DNA of 64,000 nt, taken from assembly GCA_900472625.1 (NCBI GenBank), contig UCIT01000015.1, positions 157,721-221,720 on the forward strand, given 5' to 3'. Under the pieces are notes generated by a model. It was not told the origin of the DNA. It saw only the letters and a program-made list of their open reading frames with translations, and did not search any database. Below, piece by piece: positions 46,172 through 54,970 of this stretch. Numbering within the stretch: the first letter of the stretch is position 1; each line of letters starts with the position of its first letter. The stretch comes from Hyphomicrobiales bacterium. GTDB taxonomy: Bacteria; Pseudomonadota; Alphaproteobacteria; Rhizobiales; Rhizobiaceae. The translations under genes were made by a program, and so were the position numbers.

Positions 46172-47506
46172 ATGGCGGGACCAGACAGTCGACCTCCTGT
46201 CCCGGCCGCCATCCGCCTCGTCTATTCGCTGCCGGCAGCACCACTGGCGGCTCTCGGCCTTCCGCTCTACGCTTTCGTTCCGACCTATTACACCGAGACG
46301 ATCGGGCTCCCTATGGCTGCGGTCGGCTTCACGCTGCTGATCGTTCGGCTCTTCGATGCGATCAGCGATCCCGTGGTCGGCGTGCTCGCCGACAGGTTTC
46401 GGCCAAGGATGGGGCGGCGGAAATTATGGTTCGCACTGTCGCTTCCCTTCGCGGCTCTTGCAGCGTTCATGCTCTACTCGCCGCCTGACGATGCGACGAC
46501 GCTCTGGCTTGGTTCATGGGGCGCGATGCTGTCGCTCGGCTTCACGCTTGCCGTCGTCCCCTACTCGGCCTGGGGCGCAGAGCTGATCTCCGACTATCGC
46601 GGCAGGACATCGCTCGCGGCGATGCGCGAGGCACTGACATTGGTGGGAACGCTCATTGCCATCGTGCTGCCGTTCGCGGTCGGAGCGAGGAGCGACACTA
46701 GTTTGCCCGGTCTCGGTCTGCTTGGCGCCTTCGTGGCCATCTCCCTGCCGCTGGCAGGCGCGCTGGCGATCTGGAAAGTGCCTGAGCCACGGCTGCCGCC
46801 GGAAACTCGCCTGGCGTTTGGCAAGGGCTTGCGCCTGATCGCCGCGAACAAACCGTTCCGGCGGTTGGTGAGCGCGTTCTTCCTGAACGGCTTTGCGAAC
46901 GGCATTCCCGCGACGTTGTTTCTCTATTTCGTCTCGGACCGCCTCGGGCTTGCGGAAGCCCGCGGTCCCCTGCTGTTCGTCTACTTCCTCTCCGGTATCG
47001 CCGGCATTCCCTTGGCGACATGGGCGGCCGGGCGGGCTGGCAAGCATCGCGCCTGGTGCTGGGCAATGCTGGCCGCCTGCGGTGCGTTTGCCTTCGCGCC
47101 AATGCTTGAGGTGGGATCGATCAAAGCCTTCGGGGCGATCTGCGTCTTCACCGGTTTGATGCTGGGTTTCGATCTCGCGCTGCCGCCGGCGATCCAGGCG
47201 GACGTGATCGACGCGGATACGGACATGTCGGGCGAGGCGCGTGGCGGGATCTATTTCGCGGCGTGGGGACTGGCGACGAAGGCGTCGCTGGCGGCGGGCG
47301 TCGGACTGGTGTTTCCGATCCTTGCGGCGTTTGGCTTCGAGGCATCAGGGGGGACCCAGAATACGCAGACGGCTCTCACCGCGCTTGCCGTGACCTATGC
47401 ATGGATACCCATCGCATTGAAGCTTTGCGCCGTCGGATTGATGTGGAATTTTCCGCTGGACGAAGGGGCACAGAAAGCGCTGCGGTTGCGGATCGAGGCG
47501 CGCTGA
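46172..47506 (+). CDS. GPH/MelB-type MFS cation symporter
   Basis: A 444-residue twelve-helix transporter of the glycoside-pentoside-hexuronide family. Family marks are LFDAISDPVVGVLADRFRPRMGRRKLW (the loop with the conserved Asp) and VPYSAWGAELISDYRGRTSLAAMREA. In photolyase-Cfa clusters such a protein commonly follows cfa and is thought to handle lipids or their precursors rather than sugars, though this is inference. It starts nine bases after cfa and its stop abuts the stop of the convergent SDR gene. Confidence 0.88.
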   Translation: MAGPDSRPPVPAAIRLVYSLPAAPLAALGLPLYAFVPTYYTETIGLPMAAVGFTLLIVRLFDAISDPVVGVLADRFRPRMGRRKLWFALSLPFAALAAFMLYSPPDDATTLWLGSWGAMLSLGFTLAVVPYSAWGAELISDYRGRTSLAAMREALTLVGTLIAIVLPFAVGARSDTSLPGLGLLGAFVAISLPLAGALAIWKVPEPRLPPETRLAFGKGLRLIAANKPFRRLVSAFFLNGFANGIPATLFLYFVSDRLGLAEARGPLLFVYFLSGIAGIPLATWAAGRAGKHRAWCWAMLAACGAFAFAPMLEVGSIKAFGAICVFTGLMLGFDLALPPAIQADVIDADTDMSGEARGGIYFAAWGLATKASLAAGVGLVFPILAAFGFEASGGTQNTQTALTALAVTYAWIPIALKLCAVGLMWNFPLDEGAQKALRLRIEAR

Positions 47507-48340
47507 CTATTCCGCCGGGTGCGGCGTCACCGGACGGTGACGATCCGCGCGCGGGCGCTCCTGCCAGCCGGTTGCCCGATTGACCAGCCAGAAATAGAGA
47601 CTGTAGGGCAAGAGGTTCAGCGCCTTCAGTGCGAAGGTGAAGCGCTTGGGGAAGGTAATCTCGAAGCTCTGCTGCTTGAGGCCGGCGCATATCTGTGCGG
47701 CCGCCTCCTCGACAGAGACCAGCGACGGCATCGGGAATTCGTTCTTGCGGGTTGCGGGCGTATCGACAAAGCCCGGATTGATGAGCTGGATGCGGATGCC
47801 CATCTTGTCGAGATCGAACTTCAGGCTTTCGGCCATGTTGATGAGCGCAGCCTTGGTGGCGCCATAGGCGGCACCGGTGGGCAGTCCGCCATAGCCGGTG
47901 ACCGAGGAAACAAAGGCGATCTGACCCTGCCCCTTGCCCTTCATGTGACGGACAGCCGGCACCAGGCAATTGACCACGCCCTGTAGATTCACGGCGAAAC
48001 TCTGTTCGAAATCTTCCCGCTTCAGCTCTTCGGCATGCACAGGCAGATAAACACCTGCGTTGAAGACGGCAAGCGCCAGAGCACCATGCTCATATTCGAT
48101 CGAGGCGAGCACATGTTCCATGTCCTCGGCGTTGGTGACGTCGCCATCGAGTACGATGATGCTGCCCGACAATTCATTGGCCTCGGACTGCAACTCGGCC
48201 AGCTTTTCATGATCGCGCGCGGTGACGGCAACCTTGTAGCCTTCGCCCGCCAGCTTCAGCGCCAGAGCCCTGCCGATGCCAGAGCTCGCGCCCGAAATCC
48301 AGGCAATTCCATGTTCGGGACGAGCTACAAAATCGTTCAT
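47507..48340 (-). CDS. Short-chain dehydrogenase/reductase
   Basis: A 277-residue SDR. The cofactor motif ISGASSGIGRALA lies near residue 15, the NAG motif at VFNAGVYLP, and the catalytic set Ser-Tyr-xxx-Lys in VSSVTGYGGLPTGAAYGATKAALI (Y and K spaced by three). An aromatic C-terminal extension (PYSLYFWLVNRATGW) may contact the membrane. It starts after a GGAGG site, 99 bases downstream of chrR, and could be read from the chrR promoter. Substrate unknown. Confidence 0.9.
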   Translation of the reverse strand: MNDFVARPEHGIAWISGASSGIGRALALKLAGEGYKVAVTARDHEKLAELQSEANELSGSIIVLDGDVTNAEDMEHVLASIEYEHGALALAVFNAGVYLPVHAEELKREDFEQSFAVNLQGVVNCLVPAVRHMKGKGQGQIAFVSSVTGYGGLPTGAAYGATKAALINMAESLKFDLDKMGIRIQLINPGFVDTPATRKNEFPMPSLVSVEEAAAQICAGLKQQSFEITFPKRFTFALKALNLLPYSLYFWLVNRATGWQERPRADRHRPVTPHPAE

Positions 48341-48439
48341 GGCGCAATTCCTCCGGTTAAATCAGCAACGCCGAAACAGGCCCGGAAGTTCCTCGACATC
48401 TCCCGGGACAAAGCCTCTATCACGCTAATGTGGCTGCTT

Positions 48440-49126
48440 TCAGCCGATCAGGTCGCCGATCAGCTGGCGGAAGGAACCGGTAAATTTCACCGGTGCATCG
48501 AGAACGGAAAATGCAATGCAGGGACGATCGTTCTCGGCGACAGGCCGATGATCAATCGTCTCGTCGGCGACCGAAATATCGCCCGGGCCGAAGCGGCCGC
48601 GCTCGTCGTTGAAGGCGCCGTCGAGAATGAGCGTCAGTTCCATCCCCTTGTGGGTGTGAGCGGGCATGGCCCGTCCAGCCTTGATCCACATCAGACTGAC
48701 CTCGCAGCCGTCGATATCGACGGAAAACTCCTTGAAGCCGGGAAGCTTGGTCTTCCATGGCACGGTATCGACATCGACGCCCATCAGGCTTCGAATGGCA
48801 CGAGGAAAGATGCCCTTGCCCGTCTTGGCCGGTGTCGAGGTGTTCGCCATCGGCGGTGCAGATGCAAAGATCTTGGCCAGACGCCCATTGCGGTCGGCAA
48901 TCTTTGTCTCCGGCGTCTGCTCCAGTTCCTGGCCAGCCAGAAGCTCCAGATCCTGCACAAGCATGCGGTGATCAGGCTTCATTTCGAGATGCGATTCGAC
49001 CAGCACACGTGCCGGCTCTGGGAGAGATCCGGCAACGTAATGCGCCATCAATGCATCGACCGTGTCGATATGCTCGTGAACCATGATGGTTTCGGTCGTT
49101 TCCGCTTTCGGTGATTGCTTTGTCAT
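48440..49126 (-). CDS. chrR: ChrR-type anti-sigma factor with degenerate zinc motif
   Basis: A protein of up to 228 residues with the two-domain ChrR layout: an N-terminal anti-sigma helical domain and a C-terminal cupin. The cupin keeps its metal set (H-x-H-x3-E in PAHTHKGMELTLILDGAF and a later His in DHRP). The anti-sigma zinc motif, normally H-x3-C-x2-C, reads HLEMKPDH, with Lys and His in place of the two cysteines. The start is either MTKQSP (49126, close to AAGGG) or MVHEHID (49084), the latter matching the family length better. An RpoE-type promoter lies directly upstream. No sigma factor gene adjoins it, unlike the usual rpoE-chrR operon. Confidence 0.85.
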   Translation of the reverse strand: MTKQSPKAETTETIMVHEHIDTVDALMAHYVAGSLPEPARVLVESHLEMKPDHRMLVQDLELLAGQELEQTPETKIADRNGRLAKIFASAPPMANTSTPAKTGKGIFPRAIRSLMGVDVDTVPWKTKLPGFKEFSVDIDGCEVSLMWIKAGRAMPAHTHKGMELTLILDGAFNDERGRFGPGDISVADETIDHRPVAENDRPCIAFSVLDAPVKFTGSFRQLIGDLIG

Positions 49127-49129
49127 CAC

Positions 49130-49158
49130 CCTTACGATGAAAGTCAATGCTCGGATCA
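49130..49158 (-). promoter_or_regulatory. RpoE/ECF-type promoter of chrR
   Basis: On the minus strand TGATCC (49153-49158), an 18-base spacer, then TAAGG (49130-49134). This is the same arrangement as before the photolyase operon. Its closeness to the MTKQSP start suggests translation from the internal ATG at 49084 or a nearly leaderless message. Confidence 0.72.
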
Positions 49159-49315
49159 CCCGACACGGCCGGATCTCGGCGCCGAACGGCTTTCGCTGGC
49201 GTAAAGTCTAATTTTACCGCGGTAGTCAAAGCGGTGGAAAAGCTTTTCTTGCCAACCTAGCCTTGTGAAGGGAAAAGACCGTTCCTAAACTAAGTGTTCC
49301 AAAGAGGCAGATTCC

Positions 49316-50356
49316 ATGACCGTCCATCCTTCCGTCCTAGAAGCCATCGGAAACACCCCCCTGATCAAGCTGAAGGGCGCGTCGGAGGCAACCGGCTGCA
49401 CCATTCTCGGCAAGGCGGAATTTCTCAATCCGGGCCAGTCGGTCAAGGATCGCGCGGCGCTCTACATTATCCGCGACGCGGAAAAGAAGGGCTTGCTGCG
49501 GCCGGGCGGCGTGATCGTCGAAGGCACCGCGGGCAACACCGGCATCGGCCTGACGCTGGTCGCCAAGGCACTCGGCTATCGCACGGTGATCGTCATCCCC
49601 GAGACGCAGAGCCAGGAAAAGAAGGATGCGCTGAAGCTGCTCGGCGCCGAGCTGGTCGAGGTTCCGGCCGTCCCCTACAAGAACCCCAACAACTATGTGA
49701 AGGTTTCCGGGCGGCTGGCCGAACAACTTGCAAAGACCGAGCCGAACGGTGCGATCTGGGCCAACCAGTTCGACAACGTCGCCAACCGGCAGGCGCATAT
49801 CGAAACAACCGCCAGGGAGATTTGGGCCGACACGTCAGGCGAGGTCGATGGCTTCATCTGCTCCGTCGGTTCCGGCGGCACGCTGGCCGGCGTCGCGATG
49901 GGCCTGAAGGGGTTCAACAAGGACATCAAGATCGGCATTGCCGACCCCGATGGCGCGGCGCTTTACGAGTTCTACAAGAACGGCGAGCTTAAGTCCGCCG
50001 GTTCCTCGATTACCGAAGGCATCGGCCAGGGCCGGATCACCGCCAACCTCGAAGGCTTCACGCCGGAGTTCGCCTACAACATCTCGGACAGCGAAGCCCT
50101 GCCCTACGTCTTCGATCTGGTAGAGCATGAAGGGCTTTGCCTTGGTGGCTCGTCGGCAATCAACATTGCTGGCGCCGTAAGGTTGGCGCGAGACCTCGGC
50201 CCCGGTCACAAAGTGGTGACAATCCTTTGCGACTACGGCAACCGCTATCAGTCGAAGCTTTTCAATCCCGATTTCCTGAACTCTAAAAGCCTGCCGCTTC
50301 CGGCCTGGCTAACCTCGACGTCGGATATCAGCATCCCCTACGAACCAGCAGCGTGA
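49316..50356 (+). CDS. cysK: Cysteine synthase A
   Basis: A 346-residue PLP enzyme making cysteine from O-acetylserine and sulfide. The PLP lysine is K44 in NPGQSVKDRAALYI, the phosphate loop is EGTAGNTGIG, and a GSGGTLAGVAMGLK segment and the LGGSSAIN loop follow. The C terminus is about 20-30 residues longer than in the enterobacterial enzyme, as in other rhizobial copies. It begins a plus-strand group with AlaX, SseA, a GNAT and DUF1203, and faces chrR across a 190-base spacer. Confidence 0.94.
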   Translation: MTVHPSVLEAIGNTPLIKLKGASEATGCTILGKAEFLNPGQSVKDRAALYIIRDAEKKGLLRPGGVIVEGTAGNTGIGLTLVAKALGYRTVIVIPETQSQEKKDALKLLGAELVEVPAVPYKNPNNYVKVSGRLAEQLAKTEPNGAIWANQFDNVANRQAHIETTAREIWADTSGEVDGFICSVGSGGTLAGVAMGLKGFNKDIKIGIADPDGAALYEFYKNGELKSAGSSITEGIGQGRITANLEGFTPEFAYNISDSEALPYVFDLVEHEGLCLGGSSAINIAGAVRLARDLGPGHKVVTILCDYGNRYQSKLFNPDFLNSKSLPLPAWLTSTSDISIPYEPAA

Positions 50357-50362
50357 GACCCG

Positions 50363-51100
50363 ATGCCCGTTAGTGCGCTTTATCGTGACGACTTCTATCT
50401 CTCGACATGCGAGGCCGTCGTCACAGCCGTTCACGACGACGGGGGCATCGAGTTCGATCAGACCTGCTTCTATGCAACCTCGGGCGGCCAGCCGGGCGAT
50501 ACAGGCTTTCTGGAGCGCGCGGACGGCAGCAAGATCGTGCTTGGCCAGACCCGGCATGGCGAGACGAAGGATATTATCGTTCACGTACCACTCCCCGACC
50601 AGGCGCCGCTCACCATCGGTGAGACCATGGTGTTGCATGTCGATTGGGCGCGGCGCCACAAGCTGATGCGGATGCATACCGCCTGCCACCTGTTGTCCGT
50701 CGTGTGCTCCTATCCGATCACCGGCGCTGCCGTCGGCGAGGACGAGAGCCGCGTCGATTTCGACATGACCGACACGATTGACAAGGACGAGGTGACCGCC
50801 AAGCTGATGGCACTCGTCGAGCAGAAACATCCTGTCTATCTGCAATGGATCACTGACGAGGAACTGGCTGCAAACCCCGGGATCGTCAAATCAAAGAATG
50901 TACGCCCGCCGGTTGGACTCGGGCGCGTCAGCCTCGTCTGTATCGGCGAGAACTCTGCGATTGACAGCCAGCCCTGCGGCGGCACACATGTTGCCGAAAC
51001 GCAGGAAGTCGGACAGATTCACATCGCCAAGATCGAAAAGAAGGGCAAGGAAAACCGCCGCTTCCGTATCCGCTTCGGCGCCCCCGTCGTCGAAGCATGA
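50363..51100 (+). CDS. AlaX-type alanyl-tRNA editing protein
   Basis: A 245-residue stand-alone editing domain that deacylates mischarged tRNA-Ala carrying Ser or Gly. The zinc ligands are visible as HTACHLLS (H-x3-H) and CGGTHVAE (C-x3-H). It starts six bases after cysK, so cotranscription is likely. Pairing with cysteine metabolism genes is noted but unexplained. Confidence 0.92.
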   Translation: MPVSALYRDDFYLSTCEAVVTAVHDDGGIEFDQTCFYATSGGQPGDTGFLERADGSKIVLGQTRHGETKDIIVHVPLPDQAPLTIGETMVLHVDWARRHKLMRMHTACHLLSVVCSYPITGAAVGEDESRVDFDMTDTIDKDEVTAKLMALVEQKHPVYLQWITDEELAANPGIVKSKNVRPPVGLGRVSLVCIGENSAIDSQPCGGTHVAETQEVGQIHIAKIEKKGKENRRFRIRFGAPVVEA

Positions 51101-51119
51101 GAATTGAGGAGAGATCAGA

Positions 51120-51989
51120 ATGAGCGAGACCACGAGCCGCTTCGTCGTTTCGGCCGATTGGGTCGAGAAGAAGATTGGCACTGACGGGTTCAAGGTGGTC
51201 GATGCCTCCTGGTACTTGCCAGCGCACAAGCGCGACGCCAAGGCCGAGTATGCGGCGGGGCACGTTCCCGGTGCTGTTTTCTTCGACCAGGACGCGATTG
51301 CCGATCATTCGACCGGCCTGCCGCATTCCCTGCCCTCACCGGAACTGTTTGCCAGCGAAGTTGGCAAGCTCGGCATTTCCGACACAGATACGATCGTTGT
51401 CTATGACGGCCTGGGTTTCTTCTCGGCTCCGCGCGTCTGGTGGATGCTGCGGACCATGGGCGCGCAGGACGTCTATGTCCTCGATGGCGGTCTTGATGGC
51501 TGGAAGGCCGATGGTCGTGCAGTCGAGAGCGGCACGCCGACGCCTGCAGCAGCGGTGTTTAAGGCGAAATTCCGTTCCGACAAGGTGATCCCGTTCGAGA
51601 CCATGCGCGCTATCGTCGATGACGGCTCCGCCCAGATTGCCGATGCGCGCGGCGCTGGACGTTTTACCGGCGATGAGGCAGAGCCCCGGGCCGGCATGCG
51701 CTCCGGCCATATGCCCGGCGCCCGCAGCCTGCCGGCAACGAGCCTTTCGGCCAATGGCCGTTTCAAGGATATAGCGACGTTGAAGACGATGATCGCGGAT
51801 GCCGGAATCGATCTGTCGAAGCCGGTGGTCACGAGCTGTGGCTCGGGCGTGACCGCCGCCGTGATCATGCTGGCACTGCAATCGGTAGGGCATGACGACA
51901 ACGCGCTCTACGACGGCTCCTGGAGCGAATGGGGATCGCGCGACGACACACCTGTCGTCACCGGCTCCGCCGAACCGGTTAAAGCGTGA
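51120..51989 (+). CDS. sseA: 3-Mercaptopyruvate sulfurtransferase
   Basis: A 289-residue protein with two rhodanese domains; the C-terminal one carries the active cysteine in VTSCGSGVTAAV, the CGSGVT loop marking mercaptopyruvate rather than thiosulfate sulfurtransferases. It moves sulfur from 3-mercaptopyruvate to thiols or cyanide. It follows the AlaX gene by 19 bases with a GAGGAGAG ribosome site and precedes a GNAT gene at the stop. Confidence 0.95.
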   Translation: MSETTSRFVVSADWVEKKIGTDGFKVVDASWYLPAHKRDAKAEYAAGHVPGAVFFDQDAIADHSTGLPHSLPSPELFASEVGKLGISDTDTIVVYDGLGFFSAPRVWWMLRTMGAQDVYVLDGGLDGWKADGRAVESGTPTPAAAVFKAKFRSDKVIPFETMRAIVDDGSAQIADARGAGRFTGDEAEPRAGMRSGHMPGARSLPATSLSANGRFKDIATLKTMIADAGIDLSKPVVTSCGSGVTAAVIMLALQSVGHDDNALYDGSWSEWGSRDDTPVVTGSAEPVKA

Positions 51990-51991
51990 CC

Positions 51992-52552
51992 ATGGGAAAG
52001 ACGCCCGTATCACTCCAGGCACATGTCACCCATCTGGCAATGACCTCACCGCCGAAGACGAGCCTTCCGGTACCGGTCAACATCCAGACGGCGATCATGC
52101 GCGCGCCGGAAATTCCGCTGCCGTTCTATCGTTATCTTTACCGCCAGGTGGGTGCCCGCTGGCAGTGGGTCGATCGTCTCCGGATGAACGATGAAGAGCT
52201 GACGGCAACGCTCCACGACAAGCGCAACACGATCGGCGTGCTCTACGTCAACGGCGCTCCGGCCGGGTTTTACGAGTATCTGACCATCGACGACGAAACG
52301 ATCGAGCTCAGCCATTTCGGACTGTTCGAGCATGCGCTGGGGCTGGGGATCGGCAAGTGGTTCCTGCTGCAGACGCTTTATGCGATCTGGACGCAAAACC
52401 CGGTGCGGGTGACGACCACCACCAACAATCTCGACCATCCGCGCGCACTGCAGCTCTACCAGATGTTCGGCTTCTCCCCCGTCTCGACAGGTACCGCGAT
52501 CGTGCGGCCTTTGAGCGACAAGGAACTGCTGGAGCTCGCAAAAAAGAGCTGA
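51992..52552 (+). CDS. GNAT-family N-acetyltransferase
   Basis: A 186-residue acetyltransferase-like protein. The acetyl-CoA loop is HALGLGIGKWFLLQTLY (R/QxxGxG/A type) and a later ARALQLYQMFGF-like segment (HPRALQLYQMFGFSPV) is typical of GNATs. A GTG at 51986 is an alternative start. It follows sseA almost without gap, implying cotranscription. The acceptor is unknown; peptide or amino acid derivatives are possible. Confidence 0.87.
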   Translation: MGKTPVSLQAHVTHLAMTSPPKTSLPVPVNIQTAIMRAPEIPLPFYRYLYRQVGARWQWVDRLRMNDEELTATLHDKRNTIGVLYVNGAPAGFYEYLTIDDETIELSHFGLFEHALGLGIGKWFLLQTLYAIWTQNPVRVTTTTNNLDHPRALQLYQMFGFSPVSTGTAIVRPLSDKELLELAKKS

Positions 52553-52622
52553 TCCGCAAGGATCGGGTGGTTCGGCGGTTTTGGAACCGGCATTCAAGGC
52601 AAGCTCGAAAAGGAGATTTGCC

Positions 52623-53090
52623 ATGACCGCCATCCGCTTTACCGCCATGCCATCCGTCGATGCCGACCACATGTGGAACGGCGGGCGGGATGCCTACGAC
52701 AATCCGCCGGAGACGATGATCTCGGATGGGCCGGGCCATCCCTGCCGTCATTGCCTCGGCAATATCGACGCGGGTGAGGAACTTCTGGTCTTTGCCTACC
52801 GGCCGTTCCCGACGCTGCAGCCCTATGCGGAGACCGGGCCGATCTTCCTGCACAAGCGGAATTGCAGCCGTTATTCCGCCGAGGAAATCCTGCCGCCGCT
52901 GCTGACGACGAGCCCGGATTTCATTTTGCGCGGCTACAGCGAGAACGACAGGATCGTCTACGGCACCGGTGCCGTCATCCCTGTCTCGAACATATCTGAT
53001 TATGCAGCGATGCTTCTTGCAAAGCCTGAAGTCGCCTACGTGCATGTCCGCTCGGCGCGCAACAACTGCTATCAATGCCGGATCGACTGA
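52623..53090 (+). CDS. DUF1203-family protein
   Basis: A 155-residue protein of the DUF1203 family (MTAIRFTAMPSVDADHMWNGGRDAYDNPPETMISDGPGHPCRHCLGNI...), with a CRHC pair, a conserved FLHKRNCSRYS segment and a final CYQC pair that could bind metal. The ATG at 52623 has an AAGGAGA site seven bases upstream. It ends the cysK group and is followed by a large symmetric terminator. Function unknown. Confidence 0.85.
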   Translation: MTAIRFTAMPSVDADHMWNGGRDAYDNPPETMISDGPGHPCRHCLGNIDAGEELLVFAYRPFPTLQPYAETGPIFLHKRNCSRYSAEEILPPLLTTSPDFILRGYSENDRIVYGTGAVIPVSNISDYAAMLLAKPEVAYVHVRSARNNCYQCRID

Positions 53091-53094
53091 TAAC

Positions 53095-53131
53095 GTTGAA
53101 GCTGGCCGCATCGCATACGGCCAGCTTCAAC
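53095..53131. terminator. Bidirectional terminator between DUF1203 and ald
   Basis: A perfect 14-base inverted repeat, GTTGAAGCTGGCCG and its complement, around a nine-base loop, placed between two convergent genes (five bases after one stop, 18 before the other). There is no strong T-run, so the exact mechanism is less certain. Confidence 0.75.
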
Positions 53132-53149
53132 TCACGTTACGTGATTTCT

Positions 53150-54268
53150 TCAGGCAACGTTCAAAATGCTTTCCGCAGCGTAAGGTTCGTAGCCCAAAGC
53201 CTCGGCCACCGCCTTGTTGGTCACCCTGCCCTTGTGCACGTTTAGGCCGTTTCGCAGGTGCTTGTCCTCGGCGATGGCGCGCAGGCCGCGATCGGCAAGC
53301 GCCAAGCCGTAAACCAGTGTTGCGTTGTTCAAGGCATGCGCCGAGGTAACAGGGACGGCGCCGGGCATATTGGCGACGCAGTAGTGCACAACGCCATCGA
53401 CCTCATAGGTCGGATCGGAATGGGTGGTTGCGTGCGAGGTCTCGAAGCAGCCGCCCTGATCGATGGCGACGTCGACGATCACGGCGCCCTTCTTCATGCC
53501 TGATAACATTTCGCGAGTAACAAGCTTCGGGGCGGCTGCGCCGGGGATCAGGACCGCGCCGATGACCAGATCGGCAGTAAAGACCTCGTCCTCCAGCGCC
53601 TGGATGCTTGAATAGCGAGTGTGGATGCGGCTTGCGAAGAGATCGTCGAGCTGGCGCAGCCGCGGCAGGGACTTGTCGAGGATGCTGACGTCGGCGCCCA
53701 GTCCGGCGGCGATCTTGGCGGCGTGAAGGCCGACTACGCCGCCGCCGATGATGGCAACCTTGGCCGGCAGCACGCCCGGCACGCCACCGAGTAGAATACC
53801 GAGGCCGCCATTGGCCTTCTGAAGCGCCGTCGCGCCCGCCTGGATCGACAGGCGGCCAGCGACCTCCGACATCGGCGCCAGCAGCGGCAACCCGCCGCGC
53901 TCATCCGTGACGGTCTCGTAGGCGATCGCGGTCACGCCCGATGCCAGCAGACCCTTGGTCTGCTCCGGATCCGGCGCTAGATGCAGATAGGTGTAGAGGA
54001 TCTGTCCTTCGCGCAGTTGCGCCCACTCGGACGGCTGCGGTTCCTTGACCTTGACGATCATGTCGCACTTTTCGAAAATATCCTTGGCCGAAACGGCGAT
54101 CCGCGCGCCTGCGGCGGCATAGGCCGCATCGTCGGCACCAATACCGGCGCCGGCCTTGGTCTCGATCCAGACCTCGTGACCGTGGGCCACATACTCGCGC
54201 ACGGAAGCCGGCGTCAGGCCGACGCGATATTCGTGGTTCTTGATTTCCTTCGGGCAGCCGACACGCAT
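53150..54268 (-). CDS. ald: Alanine dehydrogenase
   Basis: A 372-residue NAD-dependent enzyme interconverting alanine with pyruvate and ammonia. The N terminus [23 protein letters not shown] and the substrate Lys/Arg region are standard, and the Rossmann motif is [28 protein letters not shown]. The start at 54268 is set by that N terminus; the frame runs further upstream without similarity. In Rhizobium leguminosarum bacteroids aldA is important for alanine formation. It is divergent from the Lrp-type regulator gene, which probably controls it. Confidence 0.96.
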   Translation of the reverse strand: MRVGCPKEIKNHEYRVGLTPASVREYVAHGHEVWIETKAGAGIGADDAAYAAAGARIAVSAKDIFEKCDMIVKVKEPQPSEWAQLREGQILYTYLHLAPDPEQTKGLLASGVTAIAYETVTDERGGLPLLAPMSEVAGRLSIQAGATALQKANGGLGILLGGVPGVLPAKVAIIGGGVVGLHAAKIAAGLGADVSILDKSLPRLRQLDDLFASRIHTRYSSIQALEDEVFTADLVIGAVLIPGAAAPKLVTREMLSGMKKGAVIVDVAIDQGGCFETSHATTHSDPTYEVDGVVHYCVANMPGAVPVTSAHALNNATLVYGLALADRGLRAIAEDKHLRNGLNVHKGRVTNKAVAEALGYEPYAAESILNVA

Positions 54269-54379
54269 CGATGTTCCTCTCTTGTTTTTTCCTCCGTCCA
54301 GCGGAGGATTTGATCTGAGGAATCCAATCACCAGCCGTGCGAAATGTCCTTGCAAAGAGGATTTGCCTGCGGGCCATTT

Positions 54380-54426
54380 TTCGAAGAATATTGCACGTAG
54401 AGGCAAGTAATCGAAAGTTCTTCGAA
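54380..54426. promoter_or_regulatory. Inverted repeat in ald-aldR divergent promoter
   Basis: TTCGAAGAA (54380-54388) and its perfect complement TTCTTCGAA (54418-54426) are spaced by 29 bases, centre to centre about 38. The right arm covers the first base of the regulator's ATG. A dimeric or higher-order Lrp-type protein could bridge both arms. Confidence 0.6.
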
Positions 54427-54887
54427 TGGCGGAACTCGACACCATCGATCATGCGATATTGAAGGCGCTGCAATCCAATGCCCGTATCACCAACGCCGAC
54501 CTCGCGGCGAAGGTCGGCCTGTCGGCGTCGGCCTGCTCCCGCCGTCTCGACATTCTCGACCGCAGCGGCGTAATCCTCGGCTACCACGCACATGTCTCGC
54601 CGAAGGCGCTCGACTACAAGATGATCGCCATCGTCCACATCTCGCTGTCCGGCCAGTTCGCCAAGACGCTGTCGGAATTCGAGACTGCTGTAAAACGCTG
54701 TCCCAATGTGCTGGTCTGCTATCTGATGTCGGGCGAATACGACTACATCCTGCGCGTCGCGGCGCGCGATCTCGAAGATTACGAGCGTATTCACCGCGAC
54801 TGGCTGTCCGCGCTGCCGCACGTCGTGAAGATCAATTCCAGCTTTGCGCTACGAGAGGTGATGGACCGACCGAATGTCGGCCTGTAA
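54426..54887 (+). CDS. Lrp/AsnC-family regulator, AldR type
   Basis: A 153-residue feast-famine regulator. The N-terminal helix-turn-helix reads [40 protein letters not shown], and the C-terminal ligand-binding RAM domain contains the [14 protein letters not shown] stretch. Divergent orientation from ald and the known aldR-aldA pair of rhizobia support control of alanine dehydrogenase in response to alanine. The ATG sits inside one arm of an inverted repeat, so autoregulation is plausible. Confidence 0.92.
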   Translation: MAELDTIDHAILKALQSNARITNADLAAKVGLSASACSRRLDILDRSGVILGYHAHVSPKALDYKMIAIVHISLSGQFAKTLSEFETAVKRCPNVLVCYLMSGEYDYILRVAARDLEDYERIHRDWLSALPHVVKINSSFALREVMDRPNVGL

Positions 54888-54970
54888 GGCTGACGGGTGA
54901 TCGTTCGGCGCTGCGCCGTCTGGTAGACATTTTCATGGCACGGCCTAAACCTGCGCGATAAGACGACCTT

